This document shows, piece after piece, positions 16,810-25,108 of a stretch of 64,000 bases of DNA. The notes beneath the pieces are model-generated. The model saw only the letters and a program-made list of their open reading frames with translations. It did not search any database and had not been told where the DNA came from. Made by a program: the position numbers and the translations under genes. The DNA lies in assembly GCA_034927815.1 (NCBI GenBank), contig JAYFPK010000004.1:1-64000 (forward strand), given 5' to 3'. The stretch is from Limiplasma sp034927815 (GTDB lineage Bacteria > Bacillota > Clostridia > Christensenellales > Aristaeellaceae). Positions within the stretch are counted from its first letter, which is position 1; the number at the start of each line of letters is the position of its first letter.

Positions 16810-17334
16810 ATGGCAAAATCCAAGCTTTTGGTGGCGTATTTCTCCCGGGGAGGAATGAATTATGTGAACGGCTCCATCGTCAAGCTGACGGTGGGGAACA
16901 GCCGGGTCTGCGCGGAGCTGGTTGCCAAGATCACCGGGGGCGACTTGTTTGAGATCGCGCCTGAAACCTCCTATCCCGAGGATTATTACGCCTGTACCGA
17001 GGTGGCTAAACAGGAGTTTCGCTCCGGCAGCCGCCCGCCGATCCTGGGCAAGGTGGAGAACATGGCGGAATATGGCGCCGTGGTGCTGTGCCATCCCAAC
17101 TGGTGGGGTACGATGCCCATGGCCGTGTGGACGTTTTTGGAGGCTCACGATTTCGCGGGGAAGCGCATTGCGCCCCTGTGCACCCACGAGGGCAGCGGCA
17201 TGAGCCGCAGCCCCCGGGATATCGCCGCCCTCTGCCCCCAAAGCGTGGTGCTGGAGGGATTGGCTATCCGGGGGAGCAAAGTGCGCCGGGCCGAGGGGGA
17301 CATCCGCCGCTGGATTGAGGAATTGAGGCTGTAG
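16810..17334 (+). CDS. Flavodoxin
   Basis: 174 residues. The N-terminal strand and phosphate-loop region (LLVAYFSRGG, then NSRVCAELVAKITGG) and the flavin-contact loop CHPNWWGTMPMAV fit the flavodoxin_4 type, which carries electrons with FMN as cofactor. There is an insert between the first strand and helix (NYVNGSIVKLTVG), common in this subgroup. The ribosome site AGGAAGGGAG precedes the ATG. A weak GC-rich hairpin follows at 17364-17389. Confidence 0.88.
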   Translation: MAKSKLLVAYFSRGGMNYVNGSIVKLTVGNSRVCAELVAKITGGDLFEIAPETSYPEDYYACTEVAKQEFRSGSRPPILGKVENMAEYGAVVLCHPNWWGTMPMAVWTFLEAHDFAGKRIAPLCTHEGSGMSRSPRDIAALCPQSVVLEGLAIRGSKVRRAEGDIRRWIEELRL

Positions 17335-17363
17335 CGCCGGAGCCGTGGCCGCGGCGCAAAACT

Positions 17364-17389
17364 CCGCCCGGGGAGCAATGCCCGGGCGG
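17364..17389 (+). terminator. GC-rich hairpin after the flavodoxin gene
   Basis: CCGCCCGGG (17364-17372) and CCCGGGCGG (17381-17389), 30 bases past the stop. It lacks a T tract. Confidence 0.45.
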
Positions 17390-17478
17390 GAGGAAAGCCT
17401 GTATCACCGGCCGGAATAGAGGAAAGGGCCTGGGGCTGCGGGGCGCGGCGTAGGGGCCCTTTGCGCTTGGGCGGGAGC

Positions 17479-17509
17479 TTGACAGCGGCAGGCGGGGATT
17501 TGTTACAAT
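17479..17509 (+). promoter_or_regulatory. Possible promoter of the CDGSH gene
   Basis: TTGACA (17479-17484) and TACAAT (17504-17509). The 19-base spacer is long, so it may be weak or need an activator. Confidence 0.5.
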
Positions 17510-17548
17510 GGGAGAACGTTCAAAATTTTGGCGGAAAGAAGAAGGAGC

Positions 17549-18307
17549 ATGGGCGAGAAGCGGATCAGAATTGTGGAGAACGGGCCCTTTGTGGTGAGCG
17601 GCGGCATCCCCCTTCAGGAGGAGGCAATGGTGGGCAAGGACCGCCACCGGGAGTATGAAACCATCCGTACCTTTGAGGTAGGAGAGGAATACGCCCTGTG
17701 CCGCTGCGGCCATACCAAGACCCCGCCCTTTTGCGACGGCGCCCATGCCCACGCTTCTTTCAACGGGGGCGAAATCGCCAGCCGCGAGCCCTATTACCAG
17801 CGGGCCCGGGTCTTCCGGGGAGAAACGCTGGATTTGTACGACGATGGCCGCTGTGCCTACGCGCGGTTTTGCCATAGAAGGCATGGCAGCGTATGGCGGA
17901 TGACGGAGGAATCGGACGTTGCGGAGATTCGGGAGGAGGCCATCAGGGCGGCCTGCGATTGCCCCACGGGACGGCTGGTTCAGCATGACAAAACCGCCGG
18001 TTATGCGCAGATCGAGCCGGACTTTGAGCCCTCCATCGCCGTGCTTCAGGATACGGAAAGGGAGATCAGCGGTCCCCTGTATGTGAAGGGGAGGATTCCC
18101 TTGACCAGCGCCGACGGCACGGAGTACGAAACCCGCAACCGCTACGCCCTATGCCGTTGCGGCGCCTCCCGGAATATGCCCTTTTGCGACGCCATGCACA
18201 TAACCACCCGTTACAAGGACAGCCCGGAGGAGGAAAATCCCGAGAGCAAAGGGAATTGGCTTCGGGCCTGGCTTTTTCCGGAAAGCGCAAAAGGACGGGG
18301 GACTTGA
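17549..18307 (+). CDS. Double CDGSH iron-sulfur domain protein
   Basis: 252 residues from the ATG at 17549, preceded by AAGGAG. Two CDGSH-type sites are visible: CRCGHTKTPPFCDGAH at about residues 51-66 and CRCGASRNMPFCDAMH at about 201-216. Each supplies three Cys and one His for a labile [2Fe-2S] cluster. The second has Ala in place of the usual Gly after CD. Between them lies a middle domain with CAYARFCHRRHGSVWRM and CDCPTGRL, typical of fused bacterial proteins of this type. Likely role is electron transfer or redox sensing. Confidence 0.85.
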   Translation: MGEKRIRIVENGPFVVSGGIPLQEEAMVGKDRHREYETIRTFEVGEEYALCRCGHTKTPPFCDGAHAHASFNGGEIASREPYYQRARVFRGETLDLYDDGRCAYARFCHRRHGSVWRMTEESDVAEIREEAIRAACDCPTGRLVQHDKTAGYAQIEPDFEPSIAVLQDTEREISGPLYVKGRIPLTSADGTEYETRNRYALCRCGASRNMPFCDAMHITTRYKDSPEEENPESKGNWLRAWLFPESAKGRGT

Positions 18308-18323
18308 AAGGGCCGTCCCCCGT
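18295..18323 (+). terminator. Hairpin at the end of the CDGSH gene
   Basis: ACGGGGGAC (18295-18303) and GTCCCCCGT (18315-18323), overlapping the stop codon. A short CCTTTTT run follows at 18336-18342. Confidence 0.55.
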
Positions 18324-18485
18324 TGAGCCAAAAATCCTTTTTCCTGCTTTGAGGAGGGAGGCGGGCTTCGCGGTGGTGATGCGCTCGTGGCGGAGAACCC
18401 GTTTCCCCTGGACAAGCCGGGGTGTGGGCCTTCTTTGGGAAACGGTCCTGCGGCTGCGGGGGCATGAGCCTGGGGCGCTGCTTGC

Positions 18486-18662
18486 CTACCGGTCCCCCCG
18501 GGTCAGGTTTTGGGCGTAATCCTCCAGGCTGGCAAAGCTGTTGACACCCTCCGAGCGGGCCGTGATCTGCTCCTGTACATAGTCCGGAAGGGCGCTGAAA
18601 TAGCGCCGGGCCTCCACGTCGTCCCTTAGCAGGGCCTGTAGGTTCGTATATTTTTTATCCAT
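18486..18662 (-). CDS. Small conserved-looking protein, 58 residues
   Basis: ATG at 18662 with a strong AGGAGGTG eight bases upstream, stop at 18486-18488. The reading contains YFSALPDYVQEQI near the middle and a C-terminal SLEDYAQNLT. I recall similar short proteins with LPDYVQ in Clostridia, with no assigned function. It is acidic, soluble in appearance and has no membrane segment. It faces the CDGSH gene convergently. Confidence 0.75.
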   Translation of the reverse strand: MDKKYTNLQALLRDDVEARRYFSALPDYVQEQITARSEGVNSFASLEDYAQNLTRGDR

Positions 18663-18982
18663 TTGGTTTCACCTCCTGTTGTAGTATGGCCCAAAGGGAG
18701 AAAATCATCAGCGCGGCCCGGGCGGCGGGCAGAGGCCGCGAGCCGGAAGATGTGATATACTGGGGTATCCAAAGGCGGGACGGACGGCGGAAGCAATGCC
18801 GGGCATGGAGGAATGGAGGGTCGGCGCGCCCCTGGAAGTTGACCCGTCCGGTGTTTAGGCACGCCGGAGGGAGCACTTGTGCAAGCGTAGGGTTTTGATG
18901 CGCCCTTGGGATCGCCTTTGGGGCGAAAGTGCGGTATGGTCAAAGCATAGGGGAAGCATACCGAAGAAGAGGAGGATCAGGA
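18663..18982. other. Intergenic region between divergent small gene and Gfo/Idh/MocA gene
   Basis: 320 bases without a credible gene. A TATACT box near 18760 has no matching -35 element. Nothing else stands out. Confidence 0.4.
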
Positions 18983-19978
18983 ATGAAAAGCGAGATCAAG
19001 GTGGCCATGCTGGGCATGGGGAACATGGGCTGCAAGCATGCCAATCACCTTAGAAAGCTGCCGGGGGTGCGGATCGCGGCGCTGTGCGCCAGAAACCGGG
19101 AGGCCGCCCAGGAGTACAACCGGGCCTCCGGAACCGATTATCCCGTATACGAGGACTTTGACCGGATGCTGGAGGCCGAGCCCTTTGACGCGCTCTATAT
19201 TTGCCTTCCGCCCTTCGCCCACACCGGGCAGCTGGAAAAGGCCGCCCGCCGGGGCGTGCACATCTTCGCGGAAAAGCCCATCGCCTTGGATGTACAGCGG
19301 GGAGCCGGCATGGTGGAAGCCGTGGCCCAGGGGGGAGTGAAAAGCCAGATGGGGTACCACATGCGCTTTGGGGGCGCGGTGGCGCGGCTGATGGAGCTGG
19401 TGCACAGCGGCGCGGCGGGCCGCCCCACGCTGTACAGCGCCCATTTTGAGTGCAACAGCTTGCACAAGCGCTGGTGGCGGGACGTTCACAAAAGCGGCGG
19501 GCAGGTGCTGGAGCAGATCATCCACCTGTACGACATGGCGCTGTATACCATGGGGGACGCGGCCCGGGTCGCGGGCTTCGCGGACACCCTCTGCCACGGG
19601 GATGTGCCGGACTATACGGCGGAGGATACCAGCGCCGTGTCCATCCGCTTCCAAAATGGGGCCCTGGGGGCGATCACGGGCTCCAACTGCGCCATTCCGG
19701 GGCGCTGGAACAGCGGGTTCCACATTGTATTTGAAAATTTGGTGGCGGATTTCACAGACCACAACCACGGCCGACTGGTTTTCACCAAGGAGGAGAACCG
19801 GGAGGAGCTGCTGGATTTTGATACGGATGTGTTTTTCGCGGAGAACGAGTATTTCATGGCCGTGATCAGAGGGGAGAAGCCGGAGATTGCCCCCATTGGC
19901 GAGGGCTTCAAAGGGTTGGCGCTGACGGCGGCGGCCCTGCGCTCCTCCAAGGAGGGCGGCGCAGCCATCACCCTGTGA
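18983..19978 (+). CDS. Gfo/Idh/MocA family oxidoreductase
   Basis: 331 residues from the ATG at 18983, after GAGGAGGA; an open frame upstream lacks a ribosome site. The N-terminal Rossmann fold shows VAMLGMGNMGCKHANHL, the second-strand region EKPIAL gives the catalytic Lys of this family, and the C-terminal half forms the sugar-binding sheet. Such enzymes oxidise or reduce sugars and cyclitols with NAD(P). It lies about 100 bases before a GH4 glycosidase that also uses NAD, so the two may handle the same glycoside. Confidence 0.87.
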   Translation: MKSEIKVAMLGMGNMGCKHANHLRKLPGVRIAALCARNREAAQEYNRASGTDYPVYEDFDRMLEAEPFDALYICLPPFAHTGQLEKAARRGVHIFAEKPIALDVQRGAGMVEAVAQGGVKSQMGYHMRFGGAVARLMELVHSGAAGRPTLYSAHFECNSLHKRWWRDVHKSGGQVLEQIIHLYDMALYTMGDAARVAGFADTLCHGDVPDYTAEDTSAVSIRFQNGALGAITGSNCAIPGRWNSGFHIVFENLVADFTDHNHGRLVFTKEENREELLDFDTDVFFAENEYFMAVIRGEKPEIAPIGEGFKGLALTAAALRSSKEGGAAITL

Positions 19979-20079
19979 GGAAACAGGCCGTCCCGGTCCC
20001 GTTTCCTGCCTGGCGCGGCCCGCCGCCGTGAAGGCTTTACCAAACCTGACCGATGTGAGCAAGGGAAGGAAGCGAAGGC

Positions 20080-21408
20080 ATGAAGATCGCATTCTTGGGG
20101 GCGGGAAGCACCATTTTTTCCCGCAATGTGCTGGGGGACTGCATGGGCTCCCAGGCGCTGGTGGAGGACGGCCTGGACATCGCCCTGTATGACATTGACG
20201 GGACCCGGTTGGGGGAGAGCGAGCGGGTCATCCGGGCCATCGCCAAGGGCAAGGGCGTGAAGGCCAGGATCACCGGATATTTGGGGGTGGACAACCGCAA
20301 GGCGGCCCTGCGGGGGGCGGACTTTGCGGTTAACGCCGTCCAGGTGGGCGGGTATGATCCATGCACGGTGACGGATTTTGAGATTCCCAAGAAATACGGC
20401 CTGCGCCAGACCATTGCCGACACCCTGGGCATTGGCGGAATCATGCGGGCTTTGAGGACCATCCCCGTGATGCAAGGCTTTGCCCAGGATATGCAAGAGG
20501 TCTGTCCCCAGGCGTGGCTGCTGAATTACACCAACCCCATGGCCATGCTCACCGGGTATATGCAGCGCTACACCGGCGTGAAAACCGTGGGCCTGTGCCA
20601 CAGCGTTCAGGTGTGCGTGGAAAACCTCCTTGGGGACCTGGGCATGAGCGAGCGGGAGCCGGGCCATAGCTCCCTGATCGCGGGCATCAACCACATGGCC
20701 TGGCTGCTCCAGGTGCGGGACGCCCAAGGGGAGGACCTGTATCCTGAAATCAAGCGGCGGGCCAAGGAGAAGGTGCTCCAGGGCGGCCCGTTCCATGATT
20801 ATGTTCGCTACGATTACCTGGAGAAGCTGGGCTATTACTGCACCGAATCCAGCGAGCATAACGCGGAGTACAACCCCTTTTACATCAAGGCCCGCTATCC
20901 GGAATTGATCCGGCGCTTCCAAATCCCCCTGGACGAATACCCCCGCCGCTGCGTGAAGCAGATTGCCCAATGGGAGGAGCAGAGCCGGGAGCTGCTTTCC
21001 ACCGATTCCATGGACCACCCTCGTTCCAAGGAATATGCCAGCCACATCATGGAGGCGATGCTCACCAACCGGCCCTACAAGATCGGCGGAAACGTCTTGA
21101 ACCGGGGCGGGCTCATTGAGAATCTGCCCCAGGAAGCCTGCGTGGAGGTCCCTTGCCTGGTGGACGCCTCGGGGGTATCCCCTTGCCGGGTGGGGCTGCT
21201 GCCCTTGCAGCTGGCGGCCATGAACCAGACCAACATCAATGTGCAGCTTTTGACCATCGAGGCGGCCAGAACCATGAAAAAGGAGCACATTTACCATGCC
21301 GCCATGCTGGACCCCCACACCGCGGCGGAGCTGTCTGTGGACGATATGGTGAGCATGGTGGACGAGCTGATCCAAGCCCATGGGGAGTGGCTGCCCGCCT
21401 ATCATTGA
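20080..21408 (+). CDS. GH4 family glycosidase (MelA-type alpha-galactosidase or relative)
   Basis: 442 residues. N-terminal NAD site IAFLGAGSTIFSRNVL, the metal and substrate motif LNYTNPMAML, and the GLCHSV motif. CHSV is the signature of the alpha-galactosidase and alpha-glucosidase branch of GH4, whereas phospho-glycosidases carry CNxP. These enzymes act in the cytoplasm by an oxidation-elimination mechanism that needs NAD and a divalent metal. The start follows AAGGAAG. An 18-bp terminator lies after the stop. Confidence 0.88.
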   Translation: MKIAFLGAGSTIFSRNVLGDCMGSQALVEDGLDIALYDIDGTRLGESERVIRAIAKGKGVKARITGYLGVDNRKAALRGADFAVNAVQVGGYDPCTVTDFEIPKKYGLRQTIADTLGIGGIMRALRTIPVMQGFAQDMQEVCPQAWLLNYTNPMAMLTGYMQRYTGVKTVGLCHSVQVCVENLLGDLGMSEREPGHSSLIAGINHMAWLLQVRDAQGEDLYPEIKRRAKEKVLQGGPFHDYVRYDYLEKLGYYCTESSEHNAEYNPFYIKARYPELIRRFQIPLDEYPRRCVKQIAQWEEQSRELLSTDSMDHPRSKEYASHIMEAMLTNRPYKIGGNVLNRGGLIENLPQEACVEVPCLVDASGVSPCRVGLLPLQLAAMNQTNINVQLLTIEAARTMKKEHIYHAAMLDPHTAAELSVDDMVSMVDELIQAHGEWLPAYH

Positions 21409-21466
21409 GGACAAAGCGAAAGGGACCGGAAGGATTTTTCCGCCGCTCCCCACGCAATACGCTAAG

Positions 21467-21508
21467 AACCCGAAAGCCCCGGCCGCATGTGGCCGGGGCT
21501 TTCGGGTT
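21467..21508. terminator. Bidirectional rho-independent terminator
   Basis: A perfect 18-bp stem (21467-21484 and 21491-21508), loop GCATGT, T residues on both sides. It separates the convergent GH4 and DeoR genes and touches the DeoR stop codon. Confidence 0.9.
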
Positions 21509-22291
21509 TCAAGCCTCCTCCTCCCCCTCCTGGAAAGAGGGATAGAGCGCTTGAATGCCATACTTTTCAAAAAAGTCCCTGTATTCCTTGGGGGGCTCCC
21601 GGTCTGTGACCACGGTGGACACCCGCTCCAGGGGGCAGTAGGTGATCAGCGCGTCCCGGTCAAACTTGGTGTGGTCCGCCATGAGGATGATTTTCTCGGC
21701 GCTGGAAACCACCGTGCGCTTGACCTCCGCCTCAAAGTAGGTGGTGTTGGAAAGGCCGTGCTTGATGGATACGCCTGTGGCGGCCATCACCGCCACGTTC
21801 ATGGAAAGGGTCTTGATCATGTCAAAGGTGGAGATGCCCACAAAGGCCCCGATGGAGGCGTTGTAGATGCCCCCCAGGGAGATGAGGTTGACCTTTTTCA
21901 GGCGGCTTCCCTCGTTGAGGGCCACCAGGCTGTGGGACACCAAGGTCAGCCTTTGCTTGCCGCCCAAAAACCGGACGATGTTGAAGGTGGTGGAGCCGGA
22001 GTCGATGAACACGGTGGCGTCGTCCGGGATCACCGAGGCGGCCAACTCGCCGATGATGTGCTTGTGCTGTACGTTCATCTGAAAGCGCTTGGGCATGGAG
22101 GTGAGGGAGGGCACCATCCGGGCCGCCGCGCCGCCGTAGACCTTGCCCACATGGCCCCTGCGCTCCAACTCGTCCAGATCCCGGCGCAGCGTGTTGACGG
22201 ATACGTCAAAATGCCGCTGCAGCTGGGCGATGGTGACTTTTTCATTTTGCAGAATATATTGTTCCATGGCGTCCAGCCGCGTGACCTTCAT
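21509..22291 (-). CDS. DeoR family regulator, probable repressor of the inositol-type operon
   Basis: 260 residues from the ATG at 22291 with AGGTG upstream. The N-terminal winged helix (VTIAQLQRHFDVSVNTLRRD) and the sugar-phosphate-binding domain (VFIDSGSTTFNIVRFL, later ILMADHTKFDRDALITYCPL) are typical of DeoR proteins. It is divergent from the importer-iol operon that starts at 22438. In Bacillus the iol operon is controlled by the DeoR-type protein IolR, so the same role is likely here, probably with a phosphorylated intermediate as inducer. Confidence 0.87.
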   Translation of the reverse strand: MKVTRLDAMEQYILQNEKVTIAQLQRHFDVSVNTLRRDLDELERRGHVGKVYGGAAARMVPSLTSMPKRFQMNVQHKHIIGELAASVIPDDATVFIDSGSTTFNIVRFLGGKQRLTLVSHSLVALNEGSRLKKVNLISLGGIYNASIGAFVGISTFDMIKTLSMNVAVMAATGVSIKHGLSNTTYFEAEVKRTVVSSAEKIILMADHTKFDRDALITYCPLERVSTVVTDREPPKEYRDFFEKYGIQALYPSFQEGEEEA

Positions 22292-22437
22292 AAGTAACAC
22301 CTCAGACGCATACGGGTATTGTGAAAAGCGTGCCTAGTATAGCCCATCCCCGGCGGCGGAGTCAAGGGAAAGGGTATAAATTCTCCAGAACAACACACAA
22401 CTTTCCAGCGATTTTTGGATAACTTACCCAAAATGGA

Positions 22438-22466
22438 TTGACATTTATCAACCGTATGGATAAAAT
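22438..22466 (+). promoter_or_regulatory. Sigma-A promoter of the importer-iol operon
   Basis: TTGACA (22438-22443), 17-base spacer, TAAAAT (22461-22466). An inverted repeat TTTATC (22444-22449) / GATAAA (22459-22464) fills the spacer and reaches the -10 box, and a second TTTTGG/CCAAAA repeat lies at 22413-22433. Both are candidate sites for the divergent DeoR regulator. Confidence 0.8.
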
Positions 22467-22528
22467 AACCAATACAGCAAGTCGGCCGGGATCAGGGGCC
22501 GGCATCAAAAAATAGGGGGTATTTCTTT

Positions 22529-23446
22529 ATGAAGAAGCTGCTTTCGTTCCTGTTGGTATTGACCCTCGTGGCCTTCGCTTTCATCCCCGCCATGGCTGAG
22601 GAGAGCTTCAACATCGCCATTAATTTGAAGACGCTCTCCAGCGAGTATTGGCAGACCGTGAAAGCCGGCTGTGACCGGGCCGCCGCCGAGCTGGGCGTGA
22701 CCATCGACGTGCAAGGAGCCGCCGCCGAAACGGAGATCGCCGAGCAGGTGGCCCAGTTGGAAACCCAGTTGGCGGGCAATCCCGACGCCATCATCATCGC
22801 CCCCCTGGATGGGGACGCGGTGATCGGGGCCATCACCTCCAGCGGCTACCAGGGCATCGTGGTCTTCTGCGACACCGATTGCGCCTATGAGGCCAAGACC
22901 TCCTTCGTGGGCACCTCCAACGAGGACGCCGCCTACGCCGGGGGCGTGTACGGCGGGGCCATCAACGGCCAGGACACCAAGGCCGTGATCATCTACGGCC
23001 AGGAGGGCGACAACACCTCCAACCTGCGCAAGGCCGGTTATGAGAAGGCTTTGGCCGAGCTGGGCGTGGAGCCTGTGGCGATGCTCTCCGGCAACAACAC
23101 CACCGACGGCGCCACCAAGGTCATGGAGGACCTGCTCAGCGCCCATCCCGACGGCATCAACCTGGTGCTCTGCCACAATGACGACACCGCCATCGGCGCG
23201 CTGAACGCGGTGGAAGCGGCTGGGGTCTCCGGCATCAGCATCCTGGGCTTTGACGGCAACCAGAGCGCCATCGAGCTCATCGCGGCGGGCAAGCTCACCG
23301 GCACCGTGGCCCAGCAGCCCGAGCTCATGGGCTTCCTGTCCGTGGAGACCGCGCTGAAGGCCTTGAAGGGCGAGGAAGTGGAGAAGACCGTTTCCGTAGC
23401 CACCGTCATCATTGACGCCGCCAACCATGCCGAGTATCTGAAATAA
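22529..23446 (+). CDS. Sugar ABC transporter substrate-binding protein (RbsB type)
   Basis: 305 residues. An N-terminal signal sequence (MKKLLSFLLVLTLVAFAFIP, then AMA) is followed by a two-lobed periplasmic-binding fold with IAINLKTLSSEYWQTVKAG, PDAIIIAPLDGDAV and ILGFDGNQSAIELI, the pattern of ribose and inositol binding proteins. There is no lipobox cysteine, which is unusual for a Gram-positive, so it may stay attached through the uncleaved signal or be released. It heads the operon; a hairpin after it probably raises its level over the other subunits. Confidence 0.88.
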   Translation: MKKLLSFLLVLTLVAFAFIPAMAEESFNIAINLKTLSSEYWQTVKAGCDRAAAELGVTIDVQGAAAETEIAEQVAQLETQLAGNPDAIIIAPLDGDAVIGAITSSGYQGIVVFCDTDCAYEAKTSFVGTSNEDAAYAGGVYGGAINGQDTKAVIIYGQEGDNTSNLRKAGYEKALAELGVEPVAMLSGNNTTDGATKVMEDLLSAHPDGINLVLCHNDDTAIGALNAVEAAGVSGISILGFDGNQSAIELIAAGKLTGTVAQQPELMGFLSVETALKALKGEEVEKTVSVATVIIDAANHAEYLK

Positions 23447-23501
23447 CCGTCCATAGGGATTGGCAGGCCTATCACAGGGTTTCCCGAAGGGGCAAGGCCA
23501 C

Positions 23502-23539
23502 GCGGACGGTCCGAAAGCTGCGGCCCTCGGACCGTCCGC
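23502..23539 (+). terminator. Hairpin between importer genes (attenuator or 3' stabiliser)
   Basis: A perfect 12-bp stem GCGGACGGTCCG / CGGACCGTCCGC (23502-23513, 23528-23539) followed by TTCTT. It would let the binding protein gene be expressed above the ATPase and permease. Confidence 0.65.
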
Positions 23540-23602
23540 TTCTTCATGGAGCCCCAGCCCGCCCCGGGCCCTGCCCTTGGAAAATCCGAGCGAGGTGACA
23601 GC

Positions 23603-25108
23603 ATGTCTGACTATGTGGTGGAGCTGAAGCACGTCACAAAGAAATTCCCCGGCGTCGTGGCTATGCGGGGCATGCACATCCAGATCAGGCCCGGGGAGAT
23701 CCACGGGCTGATCGGGGAGAACGGCGCGGGAAAATCCACGCTGATCAAGGTCCTCACGGGGGTGTATGTGCCCGAGGAGGGCGAGATCTTTGTGGAGGGG
23801 AGGAAGGTCTCCTTTTCCAACCCCGTGCAGGCCCGGGAGCACGGCATCACCTGCGTGTACCAGGAGCTCAACATCGTGCCGATGCTGCCCGTGGTGGACA
23901 ACGTGTTCATGGGCCGCAAGATCAAAAACAAGCTGGGGCTTTTGGATTACCCCAGGATGCACAGGGAGGCCAAGGAAGCCCTGGCCATGCTGGGGCAGCC
24001 CGGCATCGACACCAAAAGGGAATGCGGCAAGCTGGGGGTGGGCCTCCAGCAGATGGTGGAAATCGCCAAGGCCGTTACCATGCAAGCCAAGCTGCTGATC
24101 ATGGACGAGCCCACCTCCTCCTTGGGGGAGCGGGAGGTCAAGCAGCTGATGGAGACGGTGCGCAAGCTCAAGGACCGGGGCATCGCCATCCTGTTCGTAT
24201 CCCACAAGCTGGAGGAGCTTTTTGAGCTGTGCGACCGGGTCACGGTGATGCGGGACGGCGAGCATATCCTCACGGCGGACATGAAGGACATGACCCACGA
24301 CCGGCTGATTCAGGCCATGGTGGGCCGGACCTGGGAAAACCAATTCCCCAAGGTGGAAGGGAAAAAGGGCGAGAGCTTTTTGAAGGTGGAGAACCTGAAG
24401 GTGGCCGGGGTGCTGCGGGACGTGAGCTTTGAGGCCTTTGGGGGCCAGATCACCGCCTTCGCGGGGCTGGTGGGGGCCGGGCGCACCGAGACCATGCGGG
24501 CCATTTTCGCGGCGGATAAGCCCGACGGCGGGACGGTGTACATCAAGGGAAAAAGGGTGAGCATCAAAGACCCGGGCAGCGCCATCCGGCAGGGCATCGC
24601 CTTTTTGACCGAGGACCGCAAGGGCCAGGGGCTGGTGCTCTCCCAGCCGGTGAAGACCAACATGATCCTGGCCAGCATGAAGCGCTTCCAGAAGGGGCCG
24701 ATGCTCAGGGGCCGCCAGATCGAGGAGAACAGCAAGCAGATGGTGCGCACCTTGCGCATCAAGACCCCCTCGGTGAACGAGGTGGTGGTGCAGCTTTCCG
24801 GGGGCAACCAGCAAAAGGTGGTCATCGGGAAGTGGATTAACTGCGACGTGGATATTTATATCTTTGACGAGCCTACCCGGGGCATCGACGTGGGGGCCAA
24901 GGTGGAGGTCTACAACATCATGAACGAGCTGGTCCGCCAGGGCAAGTGCATTATTATGGTTTCATCGGAGCTGCCCGAGGTGCTGGGCATGAGCGACAAG
25001 GTGGTGGTGATGCGGGAGGGCCGCGTCATGGCTACCATCCACCGGGGCGAGGAGCACTTTAACCAGGAGGATATCATGAAAGCCGCATGGGGAGGGAAAC
25101 TGGCATGA
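23603..25108 (+). CDS. Sugar ABC transporter ATPase (RbsA type, two ATPase domains)
   Basis: 501 residues, the standard RbsA length. Domain 1 has Walker A GENGAGKST, signature region LGVGLQQMVEIAKA and Walker B LLIMDEPTSSLG; domain 2 has a degenerate Walker A (GLVGAGRTE), signature LSGGNQQKVVIGKW and Walker B IYIFDEPTRGID. This asymmetry is normal for the family. The start at 23603 has GAGGTGA upstream. It energises uptake with the binding protein and the permease that overlaps it by four bases. Confidence 0.93.
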   Translation: MSDYVVELKHVTKKFPGVVAMRGMHIQIRPGEIHGLIGENGAGKSTLIKVLTGVYVPEEGEIFVEGRKVSFSNPVQAREHGITCVYQELNIVPMLPVVDNVFMGRKIKNKLGLLDYPRMHREAKEALAMLGQPGIDTKRECGKLGVGLQQMVEIAKAVTMQAKLLIMDEPTSSLGEREVKQLMETVRKLKDRGIAILFVSHKLEELFELCDRVTVMRDGEHILTADMKDMTHDRLIQAMVGRTWENQFPKVEGKKGESFLKVENLKVAGVLRDVSFEAFGGQITAFAGLVGAGRTETMRAIFAADKPDGGTVYIKGKRVSIKDPGSAIRQGIAFLTEDRKGQGLVLSQPVKTNMILASMKRFQKGPMLRGRQIEENSKQMVRTLRIKTPSVNEVVVQLSGGNQQKVVIGKWINCDVDIYIFDEPTRGIDVGAKVEVYNIMNELVRQGKCIIMVSSELPEVLGMSDKVVVMREGRVMATIHRGEEHFNQEDIMKAAWGGKLA

